A DNA stretch of 64,000 nt from JAEULH01 sp963789785 (GTDB taxonomy: Bacteria > Pseudomonadota > Alphaproteobacteria > Rhodospirillales > Defluviicoccaceae), in contig CAWBNC010000003.1 in NCBI GenBank assembly GCA_963789785.1, forward strand, positions 1 to 64,000, written 5' to 3'. The notes below the pieces were generated by a model. The model saw only the letters and a list, made by a program, of their open reading frames with translations, searched no databases and was not told where the DNA came from. The translations under genes and the position numbers were made by a program. Of the stretch, positions 54,538 through 62,668 are shown piece after piece (the stretch's first letter is position 1; every line of letters starts with the position of its first letter).

Positions 54538-55458
54538 CTAGCGGTCGATTGCCGCGGCCGCACCGCGGCGCACGCGCCAACCGGGGATCACCGTGGAGAC
54601 GAGCTGGCCGGCGATGCCGCGGGTACAGCACCAGACGTAGGCCGGCCTGGACAGGGCAACGCGGCCGGCCAGCGGATCGTGTCGGCGCAGCCGCGCGGCG
54701 AGCGTCAAAGCGATATCGACAATGACGGCCGACTCCATGCCCAGCCGGCGGCTGGCAAGACCCGGCGGCAGCGCGCGGGCTTCGCCGAGCAGCGCATCGA
54801 CCCCGTCGAGGCACCGATCGACAACCCGACGCAGCGGCGACGTCAGCGCCGGTCCGGCGAGATCGGCCACCGCCGCGCCCTCCGCCCGCATCCAGTCGAG
54901 CGGCAGATAGACCCGATCGAGCTCGCTATAGTCGAAGGCGCAATCTTGGAGATGATTGATCACCTGAAGCGCGTTGCACAACGCGTCGGACGGCCCGTAG
55001 CCATCTTTTGAGCCGCCATGCAGATCGAGCAGGAAACGCCCGACCGGCGCCGCCGACCGCAAACAATACCCCATCAGATCGGCCCAGTCGTCATAGCGGG
55101 ACTTCACCGCGTCCTGTTTGAAGGCGGCGACGAGGTCGGTGCAATGGCGCGGCGAAATGCCGGTCTCGACCAGGGTCCGGCGCATGGCTATCGCCTTTTC
55201 AGGCGCCGCGTCGTTCCCCGCCTCGCCCAGAACGCCGGCGGCATAGGCATCGAGCCTGGCGATCTTGTCTGCGGGCGCCAGGTGAGGATTGTCGGCGATG
55301 TCGTCTATGGACCGGGCGAAAGCGTAGTAGGCAGCGACGCGCGGACGCAATTTCGCGGGCAGCAGCCAGGAGCCGACGGGGAAGTTCTCGTACGACGCAT
55401 CCTTCCCCGATGGCGTCTCCAGCGCATCATCGGCAGGTGGGGGGGCCGCATCGGGCAT
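54538..55458 (-). CDS. hpnC: Hydroxysqualene synthase HpnC
   Basis: Turns presqualene diphosphate into hydroxysqualene. A complete 306-aa protein with the trans-isoprenyl-synthase fold. The first motif is FARSIDDIADNPH. The second, LQDCAFDYSELDRVYLPLD, is altered from the DxxxD of HpnD, as is usual for HpnC. The N-terminus has the family sequence ENFPVGSWLLPAKLRPRVA. It follows hpnM by 37 bp and precedes the hpnB remnant. Confidence 0.92.
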   Translation of the reverse strand: MPDAAPPPADDALETPSGKDASYENFPVGSWLLPAKLRPRVAAYYAFARSIDDIADNPHLAPADKIARLDAYAAGVLGEAGNDAAPEKAIAMRRTLVETGISPRHCTDLVAAFKQDAVKSRYDDWADLMGYCLRSAAPVGRFLLDLHGGSKDGYGPSDALCNALQVINHLQDCAFDYSELDRVYLPLDWMRAEGAAVADLAGPALTSPLRRVVDRCLDGVDALLGEARALPPGLASRRLGMESAVIVDIALTLAARLRRHDPLAGRVALSRPAYVWCCTRGIAGQLVSTVIPGWRVRRGAAAAIDR

Positions 55459-55495
55459 GGCGTCCTTCCGCCCTCAGGACATTGCGCTGCCGGGC

Positions 55496-56155
55496 TCAGG
55501 CCGCGCGGTTGAGGCGGCGCCGCATCTCGTCGAGGAGCCCCGAAACCTTGCCGCCGTTCCTGCTGATCACCGAGGAAAATTCGGAGCGCTGGGTCTGGCC
55601 CAGGCTCACACCTTCGACATAGACGTCGACGATTTTCATGCTGTTGTCGCGCTCGCGCACCCGCCAATTGACGTCGACAGGCTGGCCTCCGGCCGGTCTG
55701 GTGATCTGCGAGAAGACGAGCACGTCGCCGCTGTTCTCGTCGGCCACGGCGCGGCTTACCGTCAGCGTCTCGCCACTGTAGCGGGAAAAGCGGTCGACAT
55801 AGGTGGTGACGATAAGATCCTCGAAAAGCGACAGATAGTTGCGCTGCTGCTCCGCCGTCGCCTGCTGCCAGTAGCGGCCGAGCACCCACCGGCCGATGGT
55901 ATCGACCGCGAAGTAGCGCGCAAGCAGCTCGCGCGCCCGCTGTTCGCGCTGCTCACGCGTAACACCGCTGGCGGTCAGTGCGGCGATCGCCTCGCCCGCG
56001 AGCGACTGAACGAAGGCCGACGCTTTTGCTCCGGTCTGTTCCGCGGCCTGCCGCCCGGCGGCCTGCACGGGATCGGCCGTGCCGAATACGGCCGCTATAA
56101 GAAGCAGAACGCCGGCGATCGGACTATACAGCGCGTTTGGACGCTTTCGCAGCAT
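55496..56155 (-). CDS. hpnM: Hopanoid-associated periplasmic protein HpnM (MlaC/Ttg2D family)
   Basis: A 219-aa exported MlaC-fold protein probably taking part in hopanoid transfer to the outer membrane, the role assigned to HpnM with the HpnN exporter. The signal peptide (IAGVLLLIAAVFGTADPVQAA) is followed by LLARYFAVDTIGRWVLGRYW, QRNYLSLFEDLIVTTYVDRFSRY and WRVRERDNSMKIVDVYVEGV. It is complete and heads the hpn operon. hpnN is not in this window. Confidence 0.88.
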   Translation of the reverse strand: MLRKRPNALYSPIAGVLLLIAAVFGTADPVQAAGRQAAEQTGAKASAFVQSLAGEAIAALTASGVTREQREQRARELLARYFAVDTIGRWVLGRYWQQATAEQQRNYLSLFEDLIVTTYVDRFSRYSGETLTVSRAVADENSGDVLVFSQITRPAGGQPVDVNWRVRERDNSMKIVDVYVEGVSLGQTQRSEFSSVISRNGGKVSGLLDEMRRRLNRAA

Positions 56156-56600
56156 GCAGCATCTCCGTCATGTTCGCGTCAATGGGTCGTGCCTCAACGC
56201 TATCCGGTAAACTGCCGATCGCTCGCCGGAAATCAAGTATCGACTGCGCGCGTGCGACGCGGCGCGACGAAAGGGTTCGGCGCCGCGCCATCGTGTGGGC
56301 GGTGAAAGCCGTTGTATATGGCAACGTTTGCGTGTATTTGTGATGCACTAAGGTCGCAAGCTCGTTTTCACGAGACAGACTCGTTTTAGCGGGACAGAGA
56401 CGGCTGACACGGGGCAGGCTCGAAACGTCTTTGCGTAGTGTCGTCGACACGTGGGCATCGTCCGCTCGCAGCGCGCACGCGGCGACAGCGTCACGCTCGG
56501 CATCGAGCCCCAAAAGCCCTGATTCGCAACGGCGCTTCGCGGTTGCCCGCAACTCGTCTGCGGGCAGCGAGGGGCGAATAACGTCATCCTGGGAGGAAAA
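56156..56600. promoter_or_regulatory. Divergent region between hpnM and dctP
   Basis: 445 bp with no supported gene. It carries the promoters of the hopanoid operon and of the TRAP operon. A tandem 19-bp repeat lies at 56361-56398, and a strong ribosome-binding site (GGGAGGAAAA) precedes dctP. Confidence 0.6.
56361..56398. repeat. Two abutting 19-bp direct repeats upstream of dctP
   Basis: CTCGTTTTCACGAGACAGA (56361-56379) is followed at once by CTCGTTTTAGCGGGACAGA (56380-56398); 16 of 19 positions agree. A looser third copy may follow (ACGGGGCAGGCTCG). About 200 bp upstream of dctP, it could be the binding site of a regulator. Confidence 0.75.
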
Positions 56601-57692
56601 ATGTCCGACACCAAACGTGCGACCCGAAGCGTGTCGCTTGCGGCGGGCGTGCTTGCCTTGGGCCTCGCGGCATCGCTGGCGACGCCGGCCGACGCGGCCA
56701 GGGGCGACCGGGTGCGCTGGGGCGTTCCGATCGCTTTCAGCAGCAATCTCATCGCGCTGGGCGACACCCTGCCGTGGGTCGCCGGGCAGCTCGAGAAGAT
56801 GAGCGACGGCAACATCAAGTTCGAAATCTTCGAGCCCGGCAAGATGATCCCGGCGATTGAAGTGTTCGACGCGACCAGCGCCGGCAAGGTCGACGCCGGC
56901 TATTCCTGGATGGGCTACGAGCAGGGCAAAGTTCCCGCTTCGGCGCTGTTCGGCGCCGTCCCGTTCGGTATGAACCCGTGGGAATTCTCGGCCTGGATGT
57001 ACTACGGCGGCGGTGACGAACTGCTCAAGGAGATCTTCGCACCGCACAACGTTGTGCCGATCTACTGCGGCGTGGTCAGTCCCGAAACGGCCGGCTGGTT
57101 CCGCAAGGAGATCAACTCGCTCGACGACCTCAAGGGGCTGAAGATCCGCTTCGCCGGCATCGGCGGCAAGGTCATGCAGAAGGTCGGCGCTAGCGTCACC
57201 GTTCTGCCCGGCGGTGAAATCTTTCAGGCCCTCGAAAAGGGCGTGATCGACGGAACCGAGTTTTCCATTCCCACCGCCGACGAGCAGTACGGCTTCTACA
57301 AGGTTGCCAAATACAACTACTTCCCGGGCTGGCACCAGCCGTTCACGGCACAGTACCTTTACGTCAACAAGGGCTCGTGGGACAAGCTGAGCCCTGAAAA
57401 CCAGGCGATGATCAATACGGCCTGCATCGCCGGCGTGAACATGTCGCTGTCCAAGTCGGAAGCCAAACAGGCCGCGGCGATAAAATTCTTCAAGGAGCAG
57501 GGGGTCACAACGACGACGCTGTCGCCAAAGATCCTTGCGGGCCTGCAGAAGGCCACCGACGAGGTGCTTGACGAGGAAGCGGGGAAGGACGCGATGTTCA
57601 AGAAGGTGGTCGACGCGCAGCGGACGTTTGCGAAGTCCTACGCGACCTGGGCGGATCTCGGATATCTGCCGCGTGGTGAGCACACCGAGTAG
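56601..57692 (+). CDS. dctP: TRAP transporter substrate-binding protein
   Basis: A periplasmic receptor of 363 aa for an organic acid. The signal peptide ends near residue 32 (SLATPADAA). The mature protein has the DctP elements FEIFEPGKMIPAIEVFDA, LKGLKIRFAG (with the Arg expected to bind carboxylate), VLPGGEIFQALEKGVIDGTEF and KYNYFPGWHQP. The last is typical of the group for 2-oxo acids and related monocarboxylates. It starts 7 bp after GGGAGGA. The complete transporter follows. Confidence 0.92.
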   Translation: MSDTKRATRSVSLAAGVLALGLAASLATPADAARGDRVRWGVPIAFSSNLIALGDTLPWVAGQLEKMSDGNIKFEIFEPGKMIPAIEVFDATSAGKVDAGYSWMGYEQGKVPASALFGAVPFGMNPWEFSAWMYYGGGDELLKEIFAPHNVVPIYCGVVSPETAGWFRKEINSLDDLKGLKIRFAGIGGKVMQKVGASVTVLPGGEIFQALEKGVIDGTEFSIPTADEQYGFYKVAKYNYFPGWHQPFTAQYLYVNKGSWDKLSPENQAMINTACIAGVNMSLSKSEAKQAAAIKFFKEQGVTTTTLSPKILAGLQKATDEVLDEEAGKDAMFKKVVDAQRTFAKSYATWADLGYLPRGEHTE

Positions 57693-57719
57693 CGAACCCT
57701 TTCGGCTTGCTACGACGCC

Positions 57720-58313
57720 ATGAGCGACAGCGCGCCCGAAGGCTTTGCGGAAGCGGCCGGGTATGACCCGGCCGCCGAGCTGCCAATGACCCGATTCTCG
57801 CTGGTCATCGGCTCGTTCGTCCGCTGGCTCGGCGAGACCGCCTCCTGGTTGTGGCTGGTTCTTGTTCTGGTGATCGTCTTCCAGGTTGCCTTGCGCTACG
57901 TCTTCGCCCAGGGCTCGATCATGCTCGAAGAGCTGCAGTGGCACATCTACGGTGTCGCCTTCCTGCTCGGTCTCGGCTTCTGCCTCCAGGCCGACCGCCA
58001 TGTGCGCATCGACGTCCTTGCCGAGCAGTGGTCATTGCGGACCAAGGCGTGGATTGAGCTCGTGGGACTCGGGTTGTTCCTGTTGCCCTTCGTCAGCGCT
58101 GTCATCTATGAGTCCGCCAAGTTCGCCTACACCTCCTGGCAGTTCGGCGAGGTTTCGCCGGCGCCGGGCGGGCTCGCGTACCGCTGGATCATCAAGGGTT
58201 TTATCCCGATCGCCTTTTTTGTCCTCGGCCTAGCCGCGCTGGCACGGCTGAGCCGGTGCACCGCCCTGCTGTTCGGCCTGCCCCGGCCCGTAACGCGCAA
58301 CAATCGGTCCTGA
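57720..58313 (+). CDS. dctQ: TRAP transporter small membrane subunit
   Basis: A 197-aa, four-helix subunit that joins with the large permease. Helices include WLWLVLVLVIVFQVALRYVF and WHIYGVAFLLGLGFCLQAD; the conserved loop RHVRIDVL follows the second. It overlaps nothing and lies 27 bp after dctP. Confidence 0.9.
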   Translation: MSDSAPEGFAEAAGYDPAAELPMTRFSLVIGSFVRWLGETASWLWLVLVLVIVFQVALRYVFAQGSIMLEELQWHIYGVAFLLGLGFCLQADRHVRIDVLAEQWSLRTKAWIELVGLGLFLLPFVSAVIYESAKFAYTSWQFGEVSPAPGGLAYRWIIKGFIPIAFFVLGLAALARLSRCTALLFGLPRPVTRNNRS

Positions 58314-58324
58314 GGCGGGCGGTG

Positions 58325-59686
58325 ATGGAAGCCTTCGAGATCATCGTCGTCACCTATCTCGGCCTTTTCATCCTCCTGCTGTTCACCGGCTTTCCGATCG
58401 CCTGGATCCTCGGCGGGCTGTCTCTCCTGTTCGCAGGATGCGGCATCCTCCTCTACGGCGTCTTCGACGTCGACACCTTCCTCATGGACGGCTGGTCGCG
58501 CTACGCGATCATTTCCGACCGAATCTGGGCCGTCGTCCAGAACTGGGTGCTCGTCGCCCTGCCGATGTTCATCTTCATGGGCCAGATGCTGGATCGCTCG
58601 GGCGTGGCCGAGATCCTGATGACCAACTTCGTCCGCGTTTTCGGGCGGCTGCGCGGCGGCTTGGCGCTGACGGTCGTCATCATCGGCGTTCTCCTCGCCG
58701 CCTCGACCGGCATTGTCGGCGCGTCCGTCGTCCTGCTTGCGGTGATGTCGATCCCGATCATGCTGGACAACGGCTACAGCAAGCAGCTCGCCACCGGCGT
58801 CATCGCCGCCTCCGGCACGCTCGGGATCCTCATTCCGCCCAGCATCATGCTGGTGCTGATGGCCGACCAGCTCGCGATCTCAGTCGGCGACCTGTTCATG
58901 GGCGCCCTGATGCCGGGCCTGCTCCTGGGCTTCCTCTACATGGCCTACGTCATCATCCTGGCGCAGATCCGCCCCGCCATGGCCCCGCCGCCGGCGGACC
59001 TGCCGCCGCTGGACTTCAGGGCGGTCGTCGCGACGCTGCTCGCCGTCATTCCGCCGGGGGCGCTGATCGTCGCCGTGCTCGGCTCGATCTTCTTCGGCAT
59101 CGCCACTCCCACCGAAGCCTCCGGGCTCGGCGCCTTTGGCGCAATGCTTCTGGCCGCGGTCAACGGCCGGCTTAATGTCAAGGTTCTGCGCGAGGCCTGC
59201 ATCGAGACGATGCACACGACCTCGTTCATCTTCGCCCTGTTCATCGGCGCCACGGCGTTTTCGCTGGTCATGCGCTCGTTCGGCGGCGACGAGTTCATCG
59301 CCGACCTGCTGAAGTCGCTCCCCTTCGGCGACACCGGCGTCGTGATCTTCATCCTGTTCGTGGGCTTCATCCTGGGGTTCTTCCTCGACTGGCTGGAGAT
59401 CACACTGATCATGCTGCCGCTGGTCGCGCCCGTCGTCACCCACCTCGGCTTCGACATACGCTGGTTCACGGTCATCTTCGCCATCTGTCTGCAGACGTCA
59501 TTCCTGACTCCGCCCGTCGGGTTTTCCCTGTTCTACCTGAAGGGCGTCTGCCCCCCGAGCATCACCACGGCGCACATCTACCGCGGGATCATCCCGTTCG
59601 TGATCCTGCAGCTCATCTGCGTGGTGACCGCCTTTGTCTGGAAGGATCTGATTTTGTGGCTGCCTACGGTCGTCTACGGCAACTAA
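58325..59686 (+). CDS. dctM: TRAP transporter large permease
   Basis: A 453-aa permease with about twelve helices that performs sodium-driven uptake. Family motifs are visible: LGILIPPSIMLVLMADQ and FIGATAFSLVMRSFGG, with LTPPVGFSLFYLKG near the C-terminus. The ATG at 58325 begins MEAFEIIVVTYLGLF; the open frame upstream overlaps dctQ and is not needed. The frame is intact. Confidence 0.92.
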   Translation: MEAFEIIVVTYLGLFILLLFTGFPIAWILGGLSLLFAGCGILLYGVFDVDTFLMDGWSRYAIISDRIWAVVQNWVLVALPMFIFMGQMLDRSGVAEILMTNFVRVFGRLRGGLALTVVIIGVLLAASTGIVGASVVLLAVMSIPIMLDNGYSKQLATGVIAASGTLGILIPPSIMLVLMADQLAISVGDLFMGALMPGLLLGFLYMAYVIILAQIRPAMAPPPADLPPLDFRAVVATLLAVIPPGALIVAVLGSIFFGIATPTEASGLGAFGAMLLAAVNGRLNVKVLREACIETMHTTSFIFALFIGATAFSLVMRSFGGDEFIADLLKSLPFGDTGVVIFILFVGFILGFFLDWLEITLIMLPLVAPVVTHLGFDIRWFTVIFAICLQTSFLTPPVGFSLFYLKGVCPPSITTAHIYRGIIPFVILQLICVVTAFVWKDLILWLPTVVYGN

Positions 59687-59732
59687 TGCCGAGTCCGGGT
59701 CCGGCGGCGCGGTCCGCCTCGGAGCCGCGCTG

Positions 59733-60561
59733 ATGGCCTATCATGACATCCTGGTCCTGCTGGACCAGTTTGCCCACTCCGCCGTACGTCTCGACGTCGC
59801 CTCCGATATCGCCGCCCGCCATGGTGCCCGGCTGATCGGGCTCCGGGTGGAGATCCAGCCGCATGTCCCCGGCGCCATACGCAGCGCGATCGTCCAGGGC
59901 GCGCTGGAAGCTCACGCCGATGCCGTGCACGCCGACACGGCCCGGATCGAGGCGGCGTTCCGGGCCGCCGCCGACCGGCGCAAGGTCCGGGCCGACTGGT
60001 GGGTGGTGCGCGAGGGGGGCATCGGCCGGGTCTGTGAATTTGCCCGCTACGCCAATCTCACCGTCATCGGCCAGGCCGCGCCCGACGCCGACGAGGAATT
60101 TTCCGGCGCCGAGCTCATCCACGACCTGGTTCTCGGCTCCGGCCGGCCGGTTCTGGTCGTGCCGCACACGCCGCTGGCCCAGCATGTCGGCCAGCGCATC
60201 GCCGTCGCCTGGAACGGCAGCCGCGAGGCCAGCCGCGCGGTCGCCGACGCGATGCCGCTTCTGCGCCGCGCCCAGCGGGTCGGCGTGCTGCTTGCCCAGC
60301 GGCGACGATCGCGCCGGCGCGGACGCGCTGATCCGCGACCATCTTGCGCGCAACGATGTTGACGCGGACGTCCTTCGGGTAGGCGCACATGCCCACGATC
60401 ACGACGCCGGCTTCGCCCTGCTGGCCGAGGCCGACGGCTTCGCCGCCGACCTTCTGGTGATGGGCGCGTATGGCCGGTCGCGGATGCGCGAGCTCGTCCT
60501 CGGCGGCGCGACCCGGCACGTCCTGCACCACCTGCCGATCCCGGCGCTAATGTCGCATTGA
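59733..60561 (+). CDS. Tandem universal stress protein (UspA-type; one frameshift)
   Basis: A cytosolic protein of about 275 aa with two Usp domains. The first begins YHDILVLLDQFAHSAVRLDV. The second begins IAVAWNGSREASRAVADAMP; after an indel near 60300, the ATP-binding signature LLVMGAYGRSRMRELVLGG and ending HHLPIPALMSH are in the other frame. Usp proteins are frequently encoded at the end of TRAP operons and may regulate them, as TeaD does for ectoine uptake; that role here is inference. Confidence 0.8.
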
Positions 60562-60691
60562 CGCGCGCTCTGCGACCCGACGCACGGCGGGCGAGCAGGT
60601 TCCGCTACAGGACACGAGTCCGGTCTTCCGGTCCCCTCCTCCACTCTACCGGCAATGGACCCGAAAGCCTAACGATCAAAGGACCGAAAGC

Positions 60692-62630
60692 ATGAAGAAC
60701 AAGGTCGTCACGGCGGACGAAGCGATTGCGATCATTCGCGATGGCGATACCCTGGCGAACACCGGCTTCGTGGGCGATGGTGCGCCCGAAGAGCTGATCG
60801 TGGCGCTGGAGCGGCGCTTCCAGCAGTCGGGGCATCCGCGCAATCTGACCATCCTCTTCGCCGCCGGGCAGGGCGACGGGGCCGAGCGCGGCCTCAACCG
60901 GCTCGGCCACGACGGCCTGCTCAAACGCGTCGTCGGCGGCCACTGGGGGCTGATCCCGCGGGTCGGCCAGCTCGCGCTGGCGAACAAGGTCGAGGCCTAC
61001 AACCTGCCGCAAGGGGTGATCTCCCACCTCTATCGCGACATCGCCGCCGGCAAGCCGGGCACGATCACCAAGGTGGGCCTGCGCACCTTCGTCGACCCGC
61101 GCTTGGAAGGCGGCAAGATCAACAAGATAACGACCGAGGACCTGGTCGAGGTGATCGAGCTCGCGGGCCAGGAATGGCTATTCTACAAGGCGTTCCCGAT
61201 CAACGTCGCCTTCGTCCGGGGCACGACCGCCGATCCCGCCGGCAACGTCACCATGGAAAAGGAGGCGCTGACCCTCGACAACCTCGCCATGGCGACGGCG
61301 GCGCGCAACTCGGGCGGCTTCGTCATCGCCCAGGTCGAGCGGATCGCCGAAGCCGGTTCGCTCAACCCGCGCCAAGTCCAGGTACCCGGCGTCATGGTCG
61401 ACTGCGTCGTCGTCGCCCGCCCGGAATACCACGCCCAGACCTACGCCACGCAATACAGCCCGGCGTTTTCCGCGCGAGATCCGCGTGCCGCTGACCTCGC
61501 TGCCGCCCATGCCGCTCGACGAGCGCAAGATCATCGCCCGGCGGGCGGCGTTCGAGCTTCCCGCCGGCGGTGTCGTCAACCTCGGCATCGGCATGCCCGA
61601 AGGCGTCGCCTCGATTGCCAACGAAGAAAAGATCATGAAGTTCCTGACCCTGACGGCCGAGCCCGGCGTCATCGGCGGGCTGCCCGCGAACGGGCTGAAC
61701 TTCGGCGCCGGCGTCAATTGCGACGCGATCATCCAGCAGAATCAGCAGTTCGATTTCTACGACGGCGGCGGTCTCGACATGGCCTGCCTCGGCCTCGCCG
61801 AGTGCGACCGTCACGGCAATCTCAACGTCAGCCGTTTCGGCCCCAAGCTCGCCGGCGCCGGAGGTTTCATCAACATCAGCCAGAACGCGCGCAAGGTCGT
61901 CTTCGCGGGGACGTTCACCGCCGGCGGTCTCAGCATCGCCATTGAAGACGGCCGGCTGCGCATCGCCCAGGAGGGACGGGCGCGCAAGTTCGTCGAGGCG
62001 GTGGGCCAGATCACCTTCAGCGGCGAGTACGCGGCGGAAATCGGCCAGCCGGTCTTTTACGTGACCGAGCGCTGCGTATTCAAGCTGAGCCGGGCGGGCC
62101 TGCATCTCTGCGAAGTCGCGCCCGGCATCGATATCGAGCGCGACATCTTGGCGCACATGGACTTCGCGCCCATCGTCGGGACCGTCCGTCCGATGGATCC
62201 GCGCATTTTCCTGGCCCCGCCGATGGGGCTGGAGACGGAGCTGGTCGATCGGATGGAACTGGCCGACCGCATCAGCTACGACCCGGATCGCAACATCCTT
62301 TTCCTTAATTTCGAGGGTATGCACATCCGCGGCGAAAAGGACGTCGAGCGATTGCAGGAGACGGTCGAGGCGCGCTGCCGCAAGATCGGCCGGCGCACCG
62401 GCGTCATCGTCAACTACGATTCGTTTCGGATTGACGAAGCTGCCATCGACCGGTACGCGCGGATGATTCACCATATGGAGGAAACGTATTACACTCGGGT
62501 GACTCGCTACACGACCGGCGCGTTCCTGCGAATGAAGCTCGGCGAGGCGCTGTCCCAGCGCAAGATCGCGCCGCATGTGTTCGAAACGGAAGACGAGGCT
62601 CGCGCGTTCCTCGGCCAGTCCGACGGCTGA
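60692..62630 (+). CDS. CoA-transferase, propionate/acetate CoA-transferase type with fused subunits (one frameshift)
   Basis: Moves CoA between acyl-CoA and a free acid. The alpha part starts MKNKVVTADEAIAIIRDGD. The beta part contains the catalytic Glu in VNLGIGMPEGVAS. Both are covalently fused, giving about 645 residues (COG4670 type). The frame breaks near 61470: the first frame stops matching after YSPAFS, and the second continues EIRVPLTSLPPMPLDERK. The C-terminal extension (DRISYDPDRNILFLNFEGMH) is characteristic of the long group. Downstream of a TRAP importer, it may activate the imported acid. Confidence 0.85.
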
Positions 62631-62668
62631 ACCGGGATCGGCGGGAGCATTCGGGAAAGGAAAGCGGC

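Noticed and set aside
53318..54814. An hpnD reading frame extended about 166 codons upstream
   Set aside because: The extension lies out of frame over hpnC and the hpnB remnant; the natural HpnD start at 54316 has ATGA coupling.
56124..58001. A 625-codon minus-strand frame opposite dctP
   Set aside because: Antisense to intact dctP and overlapping hpnM; no family motifs.
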